Shown: in pieces, positions 17,506 through 26,832 of the stretch
How the letters are laid out: each line of letters starts with the position of its first letter
Position numbering within the stretch: the first letter of the stretch is position 1
DNA from: an uncultured Bacteriovoracaceae bacterium
GTDB lineage: Bacteria > Bdellovibrionota > Bacteriovoracia > Bacteriovoracales > Bacteriovoracaceae
Length of the DNA stretch: 64,000 nt
Assembly: GCA_938034385.1 (NCBI GenBank)
Contig: CALHLC010000017.1
Coordinates: forward strand, 21,454 to 85,453
Direction of reading: 5' to 3'
Notes under the pieces: model-generated
What the model was told of the DNA's origin: nothing
What the model saw: the letters and a program-made list of their open reading frames with translations, nothing else
Databases searched by the model: none
Position numbers and translations under genes: made by a program

Positions 17506-17647
17506 GGATTCTCACCATATCAGGAGAAGTACATAAGATCTAATGCTAAATAAAGTATGAAACTTTTATAGAGTATCTAAAATTAGCTCACTCTAATTCA
17601 GATGGTGAAGATCTTACATATCTGGCCTAATTATTAGTAAAATTGTC

Positions 17648-17653
17648 TATAAT
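17648..17653 (+). promoter_or_regulatory. -10 box TATAAT six bases before a start codon
   Basis: A perfect TATAAT ends at 17653 and the ATG begins at 17660, with no Shine-Dalgarno between or before. The spacing predicts a leaderless transcript. No clear -35 box is seen at 17 bases. Confidence 0.55.
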
Positions 17654-17659
17654 CCTGCT

Positions 17660-19714
17660 ATGAAAATTCTTTTAAACCTTATTTTAATGTCTCTCAGTTT
17701 TAATCTTATTGCTGATGACAAGCCTATCAATGATGCTATACGTGTTTATTTTTCTGATAAAGGAGTGAGTTATTTCGAAGATAATTTACTAGATGTTGTC
17801 ACTCAAAATATTGGAGTAGATCCAGGTTATTATGAGCAAACAAATTTTAAAACAAAATTTCATATTGGGGATCTTTATAAGAACCAAAGTGTTGGTGAAG
17901 GTCAAAGTCTAAATGAATTAAAGCGTAAGATGCTCGATAAATTGAACAAAAGATTTTTAAGGTTAATGAACAAGAAAGCAACTATTGTAAATATAGATGA
18001 GATGGTATTTCAAGCAAGATGGGATAATGCAAGTTTGAAGGTATTTTCAAATTATAATAGCAAATATGATTTTAAGGAATCACAATACTTATTTTCTCTT
18101 AGTGCTATCATAGAGGCTTCAAATTTAAATTTTCATATGAAAGGTTTAAAGCTTAAAAATAAATATCTTTCTATTTATGATCAAAATTCATTAAATATAT
18201 CTACAGATCTAGACTCAACTCCGTTGAAGTTTAAAGTGGAGATTGGATTTTATAAAGAAGATGGCGTTTATAAAGTACAAGTATTAGATCCATTTTTAAA
18301 TATTGCTGATATTTTTCTTAATTTAAATTATACGAATAATGTTCCTCTCGAATTAGTTCTACCAGATATTAAGGTGACTCTAGATGATGAAGAAATTTGG
18401 TTATATAAAAATGGAGCAGTTCTAGATACAGATGATTGGGATACAGCTCAGGCAAAAAAAGATACCCAAGAGTTAAAAGAACAATTATTAGTATTTCTTC
18501 CTAAGAAAATTGAAGATTATTTAGTGAAAGAATATCCTAAAACTGTTGCTGCTATCAAGACTGCAGTTCAAGAAGCCTTTGATGAATCAGCTCAGAAAAT
18601 GATGGAAGAAAATATTAATGATGCTCTTTTTGTAGGATATAATGATAGTTCATTAATGGCTCCTCCTGGAGCAGATTTTGGTTATATGACTCATGATTGT
18701 TCTCAACAAGTTCCAAAAGTCGATGCTAATTCAGGAGAGTATGTTTTAGATGAAAATGGAAAAGTACAGTTTTTTGAAGCAGACACTGGTTTACAAGACT
18801 TAGAAACTGGTAATAAAGTTAGTCAGCTTTCTTTGTTACAAAGTGATTTTGAAAAACAATCCACAGACTTCCAAACTTATTCTTCTTATTTATATGATGA
18901 GATCTTCCTTCAAAGAAGTAGTGATGAATATTCTGATTACTTTGATGAAAGTGAAAAACTAAGACTCATCTGTGGCTTTGAATGGGAGATTTCTTTAAGT
19001 GACTTAGGGAAGAAAAATGATTCTTTTTATATTGGATTTGATGGAACAACAAATGATACTTTAAAAAAGTATGAACCATCAATTCTCGAAACTCCTTTTA
19101 AAGGACAAGGTTTTGCTGATTATAATAATAGTTTAATCGATGATTATGATATTACCTTAAGTTTTGATATTGAGTTTTTTAATAGAATTATAGAAATGAG
19201 TTATAAAAGAGAGTACTTTAAAGTTTTTCCTATCAGTGACAATGAAGAAGATGGATTTGTGAATGTTAATCAATCTCCTAAACTGTACGTGAATGATGAG
19301 AATAAATTAATGATGACTCTTAATATTAGTTATCCTAGAAGTAACGTTGAAATGGGTAAGTTTAAAAAGTTTTTAATGAAGGCCTTTGTTCTTAAAGATT
19401 GGATTTTGCTAAAAATGAATGTGGAAGCACATTTTATATTAAATGATGATGGTACTTATAGGCTAGAAATGGGAGCTTTAGAAAAGGGATCAGTCAAGCC
19501 AGATAAAGCAGGTTATAAGCTTTTTGGAAAAATTTTTAGTGGCAAAGTGACACCAAATATTCAAAGTGTGGTCAATGAAGTCATGGAAAAGATGAATGGG
19601 AAAATTTTATCTGCACAAATTCCAATTCCAAGTGAATTGGGTATTATAAGTTTGAAACATAAGAAGATGTCTGTTGACAGAGCAGGTCGATTAATGTTTT
19701 ACACAGAGTTATAG
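17660..19714 (+). CDS. Large exported protein of unknown function, possibly TULIP-like
   Basis: 684 residues with a signal sequence ending at about residue 19 (FNLIADD). No family was recognised with certainty. Two long halves of alternating hydrophobic beta strands flank a Ser/Asp-rich middle. The middle includes a helix that ends in NDSSLMAPPGA, and the C-terminus reads as an amphipathic helix followed by IPIPSELG and strands. This helix-then-proline-then-strand ending resembles TULIP (BPI/LBP-type) lipid-binding proteins, which is an inference from pattern only. Two or three Cys may form a disulfide. The next small exported gene starts 17 bases after the stop with a good ribosome site, so the two are probably co-transcribed. 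Confidence 0.6.
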   Translation: MKILLNLILMSLSFNLIADDKPINDAIRVYFSDKGVSYFEDNLLDVVTQNIGVDPGYYEQTNFKTKFHIGDLYKNQSVGEGQSLNELKRKMLDKLNKRFLRLMNKKATIVNIDEMVFQARWDNASLKVFSNYNSKYDFKESQYLFSLSAIIEASNLNFHMKGLKLKNKYLSIYDQNSLNISTDLDSTPLKFKVEIGFYKEDGVYKVQVLDPFLNIADIFLNLNYTNNVPLELVLPDIKVTLDDEEIWLYKNGAVLDTDDWDTAQAKKDTQELKEQLLVFLPKKIEDYLVKEYPKTVAAIKTAVQEAFDESAQKMMEENINDALFVGYNDSSLMAPPGADFGYMTHDCSQQVPKVDANSGEYVLDENGKVQFFEADTGLQDLETGNKVSQLSLLQSDFEKQSTDFQTYSSYLYDEIFLQRSSDEYSDYFDESEKLRLICGFEWEISLSDLGKKNDSFYIGFDGTTNDTLKKYEPSILETPFKGQGFADYNNSLIDDYDITLSFDIEFFNRIIEMSYKREYFKVFPISDNEEDGFVNVNQSPKLYVNDENKLMMTLNISYPRSNVEMGKFKKFLMKAFVLKDWILLKMNVEAHFILNDDGTYRLEMGALEKGSVKPDKAGYKLFGKIFSGKVTPNIQSVVNEVMEKMNGKILSAQIPIPSELGIISLKHKKMSVDRAGRLMFYTEL

Positions 19715-19731
19715 ATTTAAAGGAAACAATT

Positions 19732-20193
19732 ATGAAATACTTATCTCTTTTATTACTTTTAACAAACTTAGCTTTTGCTAACGAAATACTCATTCCTTCT
19801 TTGACTGTGAAAGGTTTAGATAGCTTCAAAGAAAGTAATATTTCAACATATCTTGTATCTGTAAAAGTAAATGCTTTCTCAAAGAAAAAAGTTATTAATG
19901 CTGTCATAAAAAAGACTGCTTCAAAAGTTATAAACACTAGTGATCTTGTTCTTGAAGGAGTAACTCTTCCAAGATCAACAGCAAAATCATATGCACCTAA
20001 TTATATTCTTTTGGCCATTCATGCTCAAAGTGACCTGGCAATCAATAAAAATGTAAAAGCTCCTTTATTTGAAAAAGTAGTTAATTTAGATAAAGAAAAT
20101 CAAGTTGCCCCTATACCTGCTAATAGAAAATTTAAAAAATTATTACTTTTACCCGTTTCAATTTTAGCTACTAATCCAGTTATTTCTTTATAA
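19732..20193 (+). CDS. Small exported protein of unknown function
   Basis: 153 residues, signal sequence of about 16 residues (ending LAFANE), no lipobox and no Cys in the mature part. The remainder is a mix of Lys-rich and hydrophobic segments. No family recognised. AAAGGAAA upstream of the ATG gives a clear ribosome site. It follows the large exported protein and precedes the HTTM gene, so the three could be a functional group, although the HTTM gene has its own -10 box. Confidence 0.65.
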   Translation: MKYLSLLLLLTNLAFANEILIPSLTVKGLDSFKESNISTYLVSVKVNAFSKKKVINAVIKKTASKVINTSDLVLEGVTLPRSTAKSYAPNYILLAIHAQSDLAINKNVKAPLFEKVVNLDKENQVAPIPANRKFKKLLLLPVSILATNPVISL

Positions 20194-20205
20194 GAAAAAT
20201 TACCT

Positions 20206-20211
20206 TATACT
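20206..20211 (+). promoter_or_regulatory. -10 box six bases before the HTTM GTG start
   Basis: TATACT ends at 20211 and the GTG begins at 20218. No Shine-Dalgarno is present. Same geometry as at 13420 and 17648. Confidence 0.45.
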
Positions 20212-20217
20212 TTTTAA

Positions 20218-21681
20218 GTGTTTAGAAAATACTTTTATTTAGATATAAGGTCTTTGGCCTTGAGTCGAATTTTCATGGGTCTAGTAATACTTTATGATAT
20301 CTTTCATAGAGTCCAAGTTGCTGATTTGTTTTACAGTGATAGTGGAGTATTGAGCCGAGACTACTTCTTGAAATATATGGCCCATCCTTGGTCATTTTCT
20401 TTATTGTTTTTTAATGGAACATTAACATTTTCTTATCTTTATTTTTTTGTATATTTCTTAATTACTTGCTTCTTTATAATAGGTTTTAAAACGAAGTTTA
20501 TTACTATAATGCTATGGATTTTTACAGTTTCTCTTCACGATAGAAATTGGTGGGTGCTAAATGCAGGAGATGATATATTACGAATATATTTATTGATTTG
20601 TATCTTCTTACCTATGGGTGCGATTTGGAGTGTTGATTCTCTTAAGGAAAATCGAGAGAAGATTATAAATTATTCCAGTCTTTGGAGTTTTGCTTTTTAT
20701 TTTCAGATAGCAATTATATATTTTTCAACATTTTTCTATAAAGATTCACCTGAGTGGCGAAGTGACTTTAGTGCTACTGAGTACGCTTTGGGCTTAGATA
20801 CTTTTCTATCTTATTTTGGATCTTTTTTTAGAGAGGCCAGTACGATATTACAAGGCCTAACATTATATTCCATTATCGGCGAAATTGTCTGCCCTGTATT
20901 ATTAATGCTTGGATTCATTTTTTATAGTTACGCATTTATTCCCAAGATTTTAGCTATTATATTTGGTCTCTCTTTTCATTGTGGACTCATTGTGATGATG
21001 ACTCTTGGAGATTTCCCATTTTTTTGTGTTGCTTATTGGCTTGGACTACTACCCAATGAATTTTGGGCCAAGATGTTTAAGAAATATCCTAAGCTTGTTT
21101 TTAAACAAGGTTTTTTCAGGAGATTTTCTTTTCTTAACTTTTTTGAATTTAAGATTCATCTAAGCAAAAAAGTTACTAAATGTTTAAAGTGGGCAAGTAA
21201 CCTTACTGCTTTAATATTTCTATTTAGTATCGTTCAGTGGAACCTTGCTGAATTTTATCCGAAAAAATTTGAAAAGCTTGAGTATCTAAGATGGCCTGCT
21301 AGAACCTTACATACTTTTCAGAAATGGAGTATGTTTGCACCTTTTCCATATTCACATAACGAATGGCTTAGTATGCCGTCAGTATTTGAAGATGGAGAGA
21401 CAAGAGATGTTATGGATTATGGTTACAAAGGTACAGATTCAAGACCCGATTTTAAAGTAGTTAATGGTGTGAACTCTTTAACCAAAAAATTTCTCTCAGT
21501 GATCTTTGAAGACAAAGAAGCATTAGAGCAGTTTGCATTCTATAATTGTAGAAGATTTAATAAAGATAAGAATAGAATGAAAAGCTTTAGTATCATTAGA
21601 TATAGACAAGCAGTAACCCTTAAGGATATGGATATAGCTCCAGTTGATAAAGAAAATGCTTGGAATCATGATTGTTATTAA
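20218..21681 (+). CDS. HTTM domain membrane protein (vitamin K-dependent carboxylase-like)
   Basis: 487 residues with several transmembrane helices in the first 290 residues, forming the HTTM (horizontally transferred transmembrane) domain. Typical features are RSLALSRIFMGLVIL at the first helix, the HDRNWWVLNAGDD loop, and a conserved His/Trp-rich periplasmic segment. The C-terminal 180 residues are soluble. Eukaryotic relatives are gamma-glutamyl carboxylases, but bacterial HTTM proteins mostly lack proof of that activity. The start is GTG with no ribosome site; a -10 box lies just upstream. A strong terminator follows. Confidence 0.8.
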   Translation: MFRKYFYLDIRSLALSRIFMGLVILYDIFHRVQVADLFYSDSGVLSRDYFLKYMAHPWSFSLLFFNGTLTFSYLYFFVYFLITCFFIIGFKTKFITIMLWIFTVSLHDRNWWVLNAGDDILRIYLLICIFLPMGAIWSVDSLKENREKIINYSSLWSFAFYFQIAIIYFSTFFYKDSPEWRSDFSATEYALGLDTFLSYFGSFFREASTILQGLTLYSIIGEIVCPVLLMLGFIFYSYAFIPKILAIIFGLSFHCGLIVMMTLGDFPFFCVAYWLGLLPNEFWAKMFKKYPKLVFKQGFFRRFSFLNFFEFKIHLSKKVTKCLKWASNLTALIFLFSIVQWNLAEFYPKKFEKLEYLRWPARTLHTFQKWSMFAPFPYSHNEWLSMPSVFEDGETRDVMDYGYKGTDSRPDFKVVNGVNSLTKKFLSVIFEDKEALEQFAFYNCRRFNKDKNRMKSFSIIRYRQAVTLKDMDIAPVDKENAWNHDCY

Positions 21682-21695
21682 GATATTAGTTTAAG

Positions 21696-21724
21696 AAAGT
21701 GGGAAGATATTCTTCCCACTTTTT
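21696..21724. terminator. Strong bidirectional terminator between HTTM and OmpA-like genes
   Basis: AAAGTGGGAAGA (21696-21707) pairs perfectly with TCTTCCCACTTT (21711-21722) around a three-base loop. It has T residues to the right and A residues to the left, so it can stop transcripts of both convergent genes. Confidence 0.9.
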
Positions 21725-21735
21725 ATAAAAGATAA

Positions 21736-22392
21736 TTACATTTTAGCTTTTTCAGCCTCAACTTCAGCAACTTCAATATCAATTTCAACTCTTCTATTTT
21801 GAGCTCTACCGTGAGTAGAAGTATTATCTGCTACTGGAGCATGTGGCCCTAGACCAGCTGTTGAAATTTGTGATGGGTTGACACCATTTTGAATAAGAAC
21901 AGACCTAACTGAATTTGCTCTACTAGATGATAATTGCTCATTCCAAGATAAAGTTCCTTGGCTATCAGTATGACCAGTTACTTGAATTGTATCATTTGGA
22001 TATTGAGCTAAAATATTTGCAAGGTTTTGAATCTTACCCATTCCTGCTGCGTTGATAGATGCACTATTAGTAGCAAAAGAGATATCACCCTTAATTTTAG
22101 TTTTTAATTTTCCTTCTGGAGTTACTTCAGTTTCAGCAACTTGTTCTAATTCTTTTTTTCTTTTATCTAGAATTAATCCAACACCACCACCCAAAAGACC
22201 ACCAACTCCAGCACCAATAAGTGTACCTTTAGTTTTACTTCCTTTTTTAGATAAGACAGTTCCTAATAAAGCTCCTGCAGCTGCACCGACACCAGCTCCA
22301 ACTCCTGCCTTACTTGTTGTTCTTGTCCCATCTGGATTTGTTGCACAACCTGCAAGTGTTAGCATAACGATTAAAGCAATAATTTTTTTCAT
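21736..22392 (-). CDS. OmpA/YiaD-like lipoprotein with glycine zipper
   Basis: 218 residues. The lipoprotein signal ends LAGC (Cys at 15). Residues of about 29-75 form a glycine-zipper region (GAGVGAAAGALLG and a second copy). The C-terminal OmpA-like domain has the peptidoglycan-binding pattern VTGHTDSQG, LSSSRANSVRSVL and GRAQNRRVEI with the conserved Asp and Arg. It probably tethers the outer membrane to the cell wall. The ribosome site AAGGAG is clear on the minus strand. It looks like a single-gene unit, bounded by the 21696 terminator. Confidence 0.9.
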   Translation of the reverse strand: MKKIIALIVMLTLAGCATNPDGTRTTSKAGVGAGVGAAAGALLGTVLSKKGSKTKGTLIGAGVGGLLGGGVGLILDKRKKELEQVAETEVTPEGKLKTKIKGDISFATNSASINAAGMGKIQNLANILAQYPNDTIQVTGHTDSQGTLSWNEQLSSSRANSVRSVLIQNGVNPSQISTAGLGPHAPVADNTSTHGRAQNRRVEIDIEVAEVEAEKAKM

Positions 22393-22627
22393 ATTTTCTC
22401 CTTGTTAACCAGTTCATGATGAATGGATTAATACATTTCTCTTATTATCGAGATCTGTCTTTTATTTTCAAGTAAATTTTATAACTGACAACTTAACTTG
22501 GAAGAGTCTCAATTCTGTCACCAATAAATTGAATTCTAGTTAGACCTTGTTGACAACTAATTTGGTAGGTTTTTACGTGAAAGTAGGTTCATCTTTACCT
22601 AGTTCTATTTGAAGTTAAGTTTTGGAA

Positions 22628-22633
22628 TAAAAT
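22628..22633 (+). promoter_or_regulatory. -10 box six bases before a GTG start
   Basis: TAAAAT ends at 22633 and GTG begins at 22640. An A-rich stretch, not a Shine-Dalgarno, lies between. It is one of several sites with this exact spacing. Confidence 0.4.
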
Positions 22634-22639
22634 AAAAAG

Positions 22640-24151
22640 GTGAAAAAAATAATTAGTTTAGTAGTGTTTTGTATATGGATAACATCTTGTTTAGTCCAGA
22701 CTGAAGAGCAAGGGGTGATTGATGTTCTTGGAGAGGCATCAGAACCGTGTCTTTGTGATAGTGCCAATCCAGGATCATCAGTAGATATTAGTGCGGCTAA
22801 AGCTTTATTTATTAGCAAAGTTGATCCCGAAAATTTTTCAACTTTTAATGAAATAACAAACCAACTAGGGAAAGACTCTTTAGATGAACTTGAAAAAGAG
22901 TTTAGTTTCACAAAATTAATGAAATATATGCTCCCTAGTGATGGAAGTGTGAATTATAATCAATTTGTAAGAAGTTATCTTGATGGATATTTAAGTGTTC
23001 CAAGCAACTTATTTGAAAGTGGAGAGCTCAACGATGTTAGGTCTAGATCAGTATCCAGAAATAAGATTTTTAACGAATGGTCTCCTGTTGGCACTCAAGC
23101 TGATAAAGTTTTAACAGCAGATTCAAGTTTATATAAATTATTGGCAGTTCTATTTCGACCAGACTTAATTGAAAAAGACGCCTCAGGGAACTTGCTAAAT
23201 GCTGGTGAATTTAGATTTATTTTTCACTCTCAATCCACTGATCCTAATAAACATAGCCTTCAAAAAAATCACGTAATTTTTGAATATAAATTACCTCTTG
23301 ATGCAGCGACAGTAGATGGTCAAAATGTTGGAGCCTTAACAAGAAATGAGTGGAATAAATTCATTGGTAAATTACAGTGCTTAAATGGTGCTGAGTATAC
23401 TAAACACTTAATCAAAATAGCTACTCGAGTCACTAAGGCAAAGTTTTCAGGTTCTTGGAGAAATGGAAGTGCTCTTGGGCAATTAAGAATCAATGATTTC
23501 TTAGCTCCTCATACTCAAGGAGATCCGCAGAGTGCTCCTTGGAGCATGTTTGAGTTTAGATTAGCAAGTAATGGTTTATTACAAAGGCATAGAATGCCAA
23601 AGACACCTAAAGATAATTTTGCCAATTTTAATGGTGCGCCTCCAACAGTATTTAGCCCAACTAGTGATAAGATTCTTAAAGATGGTTTGAGCTTTGGAAG
23701 TATAGGAAGTGTTTTGGCCTGGATGCAAACTAATTTTTCTAATGTTTTAAATCCTGATTCTGATTATAACCTTCCTCCTAAATTAGAAGCATGGCAAGTT
23801 GACTATGGTTCAAAGGCTAGTTGGATTAAAGCTTTAGAGACAGAAAATATTGGGCCAAGTTCAGCTACCGATGCACAACAATCATTTGTAAAAAATAGGT
23901 TTTCGTTGAATTCATGTAACTCGTGTCATGGTGGTCATTTCTCTAGTCAAGCTTTATTAAATCCAAACTTGGGCGATACTGCTAGTTTACTTGGAATTGA
24001 TGAGATTGATTTTGCTGACATTAGTCAGGTTGTCAAATTTGTTCATGTTGATGAGAAATCTCAACCAAGTGAATTTTTAGTACATGATTTAAGAAATAGA
24101 AAAGAAGAGCTAGAGTTTCAACTATCCGTTGGAAACTGCATGGAGAATTAA
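22640..24151 (+). CDS. Lipoprotein with a single c-type haem motif
   Basis: 503 residues starting at a GTG. The lipoprotein signal ends ITSC. The C-terminal part has one CXXCH haem-attachment motif (Cys426, Cys429, His430; NSCNSCHGGHF), preceded by SLN and followed by a segment ending HDLRNRKEELEF. This C-terminal layout recalls a poorly described family of exported proteins known from myxobacteria and Bdellovibrio. Function is unknown; electron transfer or peroxide handling is possible. The tail is followed directly (zero bases) by a small exported gene, so they are an operon. Confidence 0.7.
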   Translation: MKKIISLVVFCIWITSCLVQTEEQGVIDVLGEASEPCLCDSANPGSSVDISAAKALFISKVDPENFSTFNEITNQLGKDSLDELEKEFSFTKLMKYMLPSDGSVNYNQFVRSYLDGYLSVPSNLFESGELNDVRSRSVSRNKIFNEWSPVGTQADKVLTADSSLYKLLAVLFRPDLIEKDASGNLLNAGEFRFIFHSQSTDPNKHSLQKNHVIFEYKLPLDAATVDGQNVGALTRNEWNKFIGKLQCLNGAEYTKHLIKIATRVTKAKFSGSWRNGSALGQLRINDFLAPHTQGDPQSAPWSMFEFRLASNGLLQRHRMPKTPKDNFANFNGAPPTVFSPTSDKILKDGLSFGSIGSVLAWMQTNFSNVLNPDSDYNLPPKLEAWQVDYGSKASWIKALETENIGPSSATDAQQSFVKNRFSLNSCNSCHGGHFSSQALLNPNLGDTASLLGIDEIDFADISQVVKFVHVDEKSQPSEFLVHDLRNRKEELEFQLSVGNCMEN

Positions 24152-24544
24152 ATGAAGTATTGTATTTTTTTAATTTTATTTGTATTTAGTCTTTCATCAT
24201 TTTCAGAGAGTTTGAAACTAGCAGCATTTCATGTTTGCGAAAAAGATTTAACTTTAGTTAAGAATTCCGATTGTAAAAAAAGAAGAGTCAAAGGACTTAG
24301 GCAGAAATTGATCTTAAAAAAAGAAGCAACATCAATAAATTGTGAAGGTCGAATTTATAGTTATATTGGTGATAAGGTATGTATTTCGGAGGTTCTAGAA
24401 GTAGGGGAAAATGCACCCGAGAGAAGCGATGATGACGATTCTAGACATATGATCTCTCTTTCTAAATGGATTTCTAAAGTAAACTTAAATACTGAAAAGG
24501 ATAGAAAAGAGATCCTAAATATAGTTAATCCAAGAACTCATTAA
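24152..24544 (+). CDS. Small exported protein downstream of the haem-motif lipoprotein
   Basis: 130 residues with a signal sequence ending near SSFSES. The mature part holds four Cys spaced as two possible disulfides and is rich in Lys and Asp. No family recognised. The ATG directly follows the stop of the haem-motif lipoprotein and the GGAGAA before it serves as the ribosome site, so the two are translated from one message and may work together. The 3' end overlaps the convergent hydrolase gene by 20 bases. Confidence 0.65.
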   Translation: MKYCIFLILFVFSLSSFSESLKLAAFHVCEKDLTLVKNSDCKKRRVKGLRQKLILKKEATSINCEGRIYSYIGDKVCISEVLEVGENAPERSDDDDSRHMISLSKWISKVNLNTEKDRKEILNIVNPRTH

Positions 24545-25364
24545 AGAAATTTGAAAAGTCTTTAATCATATTATTCCACTGAGAATCATTCATACAATTT
24601 TTATCAAAACAAAAATGTTGGACTTTTACTTTTTTTGAATTATCTAATTCCTTCAATGTCCAAGAGTTAAGAGAATATTTATTAATTAATTTCAAAGTAT
24701 TTTCATAAGAAATAACTTCATCACTCTTTCTTGTCATTACCAATGTTTTTGTATTTGGAGTATTTTCTTTATTTTTCTGGAAGTCTTCTTGCAATTCAAA
24801 TAAGGCCTTAAAACTATTGATATGTAGATTTTCATCTGGCATGACAGGTAGTTTCCCTAAGTAATTTATCTTAGTCATAAGTTTCATCACTTTTGTGATT
24901 TGTTTTAGTTCTAATGCTGGAGCTAAGAAAATTTTTTTATCAAATTGTACAAGTTTTTGAATCTCAAGATTTAAAGCAATAAGTGCACTTAACGAATAAC
25001 CTACAAAGTTTAAAGGATAAGATTTCTTTATTGATATTTCTTTGCAGAAATTAAAGCTTTGAAGAAATTCATCTGTCCATAGAGAGCTGGAACAAATCAT
25101 TTGAGTTTCGCCTGGTCTATGTCCGGCCAGTGCAATTTTCACTACATCATGACCAAGTAAATTTAATTCCTCTAGTAAGTCATTCATTTTTTCAGGGTTT
25201 AAGTTGACTCCATGGCCGAGTAAAACAAGTGACTTTGCATTAGATTTTGTTGGATGGAATGAATATACTTTAGTCGTTTCCACCAAAATATTATACCTTA
25301 GAGAATTGAGATTTATAATTGTTTCTTTAATATGGTAAGTTCTGCCATTTTTTGATACTTTCAT
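24525..25364 (-). CDS. Alpha/beta hydrolase family protein
   Basis: 279 residues without a signal peptide. The nucleophile elbow is GYSLSA at about residue 113, and the first strand ends in LLGHGVN (oxyanion loop), as in serine hydrolases related to monoacylglycerol lipase. A likely acid residue lies in the MTRKSDEVISYE segment near 210 and a His near 255 (KVQHFCF). The substrate is unknown. No good ribosome site is visible. It is divergent from gpmA, with 25 bases between the starts. Confidence 0.75.
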   Translation of the reverse strand: MKVSKNGRTYHIKETIINLNSLRYNILVETTKVYSFHPTKSNAKSLVLLGHGVNLNPEKMNDLLEELNLLGHDVVKIALAGHRPGETQMICSSSLWTDEFLQSFNFCKEISIKKSYPLNFVGYSLSALIALNLEIQKLVQFDKKIFLAPALELKQITKVMKLMTKINYLGKLPVMPDENLHINSFKALFELQEDFQKNKENTPNTKTLVMTRKSDEVISYENTLKLINKYSLNSWTLKELDNSKKVKVQHFCFDKNCMNDSQWNNMIKDFSNFFNEFLD

Positions 25365-25389
25365 AACACATTAAGTTGAAGGGTTTTAA

Positions 25390-26061
25390 ATGTATGAAGT
25401 AATTCTTATTAGACACGGTCAAAGTGAATGGAATAAATTAGGTCTCTTTACTGGTTGGACGGATGTTGCTCTTTCTGACCAAGGTCGACAAGAGGCGATG
25501 GAAGCTGGTGAGCTTTTAAAAAATTATCCTTTAACTTTAGCTTATACATCTTTATTAAAACGAGCCATTGGTACACTTTGGTTAGCACTTAAGCATGCTG
25601 ATAAAATGAGTTTACCAGTTATCAAAGATTGGCATTTAAACGAGCGTCATTACGGTGCTCTGCAAGGAAAAAATAAAGAAGAGATGAGAAAAGTCCATGG
25701 CAAAGAACAAGTTCATACTTGGAGAAGAAGTTTTGATATAAGACCTCCTCAATCTGAAAATCAGCCTGTCCCGCCAGAATATAAAGGATTGAGCCAATAC
25801 CCTACAGGAGAAAGCTTAAGTGATACTTGTGAAAGAGTGATTCCTTATTGGGAAAATGAAATTTCTCAAAAAGTTAAAAGTGGAGAGAGAGTAATAATAG
25901 CAGCTCATGGGAATAGCTTACGAGCACTAATTATGCATATAGAAAAAATACCAAGGGATGAGATAGTAAAACTCGAAATTCCGACGGGTAGACCAATAAA
26001 GATAACTTTAGATAAAGATTTTAATTTCACCAATCGATCATTTATACAAGATCAAGTTTAA
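25390..26061 (+). CDS. gpmA: 2,3-bisphosphoglycerate-dependent phosphoglycerate mutase
   Basis: Interconverts 3- and 2-phosphoglycerate in glycolysis; cytosolic. The 223-residue chain opens with the phosphohistidine motif LIRHGQSEWN and continues FTGWTDVALSDQG. It has HLNERHYGALQG, the PPQ segment and AAHGNSLRALI with the second catalytic His. These fit the dPGM (cofactor-dependent) class. GAAGGG seven bases upstream is the ribosome site. sodB follows after 16 bases and is probably on the same transcript. Confidence 0.95.
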   Translation: MYEVILIRHGQSEWNKLGLFTGWTDVALSDQGRQEAMEAGELLKNYPLTLAYTSLLKRAIGTLWLALKHADKMSLPVIKDWHLNERHYGALQGKNKEEMRKVHGKEQVHTWRRSFDIRPPQSENQPVPPEYKGLSQYPTGESLSDTCERVIPYWENEISQKVKSGERVIIAAHGNSLRALIMHIEKIPRDEIVKLEIPTGRPIKITLDKDFNFTNRSFIQDQV

Positions 26062-26077
26062 CAACAAGGAGTAAATA

Positions 26078-26686
26078 ATGAGTTTTAGTTTTCCAGAATT
26101 ACCTTACGCTTATGACGCCCTAGAGCCACATATGGATGCTCGTACTATGGAGCTTCATTATTCAAAACACCATCAAGGGTATTTTAATAAATTTATGAAG
26201 GCCATTGAGGGAAGTGCTAATGTAAACAAATCTTTAGAAGATATCTTCTCTAATATAACAAATGAGGGTGCCGGAATTAGAAATAATGGTGGTGGTTATT
26301 ATAATCATGGAATTTTTTGGAATTCTATGTCTCCAAATGGTGGAGGAGCTCCATCCGGTAAGTTGGCAGATGCTATTAATTCAGCATTTGGTTCATTAGA
26401 TAAGCTTAAAGAAGAGTTTTCAAATGCAGCTAAGACTAGATTTGGATCTGGTTGGGCATGGCTAATCGTTGATAAGAGTGGAGCTTTAAAAGTTACTTCA
26501 ACTGCCAACCAAGATAATCCATTGATGAATAGTGAGTCAGTCAATGGAACACCTATTATGGGTTTAGATGTATGGGAACATGCTTATTACCTAAACTACC
26601 AAAATAGAAGGCCTGATTATGTTGCAGCATTTTGGAATGTTGTAAATTGGGAGTATGTAGCTCAACAATTTGCAGCAGCTAAGTAA
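26078..26686 (+). CDS. sodB: Superoxide dismutase [Fe/Mn]
   Basis: Cytosolic dismutase of 202 residues that converts superoxide to O2 and H2O2. Metal ligands can be seen: His in [11 protein letters not shown], His in NHGIFWN, and the Asp and His in the [13 protein letters not shown] motif. The HHQGYFNKF segment and the Gly residues around GSGWAWL do not separate Fe from Mn use reliably. The ribosome site is AAGGAG. It follows gpmA closely and ends before a long hairpin. No export signal is present. Confidence 0.93.
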   Translation: MSFSFPELPYAYDALEPHMDARTMELHYSKHHQGYFNKFMKAIEGSANVNKSLEDIFSNITNEGAGIRNNGGGYYNHGIFWNSMSPNGGGAPSGKLADAINSAFGSLDKLKEEFSNAAKTRFGSGWAWLIVDKSGALKVTSTANQDNPLMNSESVNGTPIMGLDVWEHAYYLNYQNRRPDYVAAFWNVVNWEYVAQQFAAAK

Positions 26687-26695
26687 TTTCATCTT

Positions 26696-26727
26696 AGGCA
26701 CTTTAAGGTTCAAAGCTTAAAGTGCCT
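26696..26727 (+). terminator. Hairpin after sodB
   Basis: AGGCACTTTAA (26696-26706) pairs with TTAAAGTGCCT (26717-26727), an 11-base perfect stem with a ten-base loop. The T-rich stretch comes only about 15 bases later, so it may be a terminator or an RNA-stabilising 3' hairpin. Confidence 0.5.
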
Positions 26728-26832
26728 CAATAATCTGTCTCTTTTTTTCGACCATTTTTTTTGTTAGGCAAAATTTTTATAGTGTATCTATCAACTATTA
26801 ATACTAATTAAGAAGTGTCGATAAGCTAAAAG

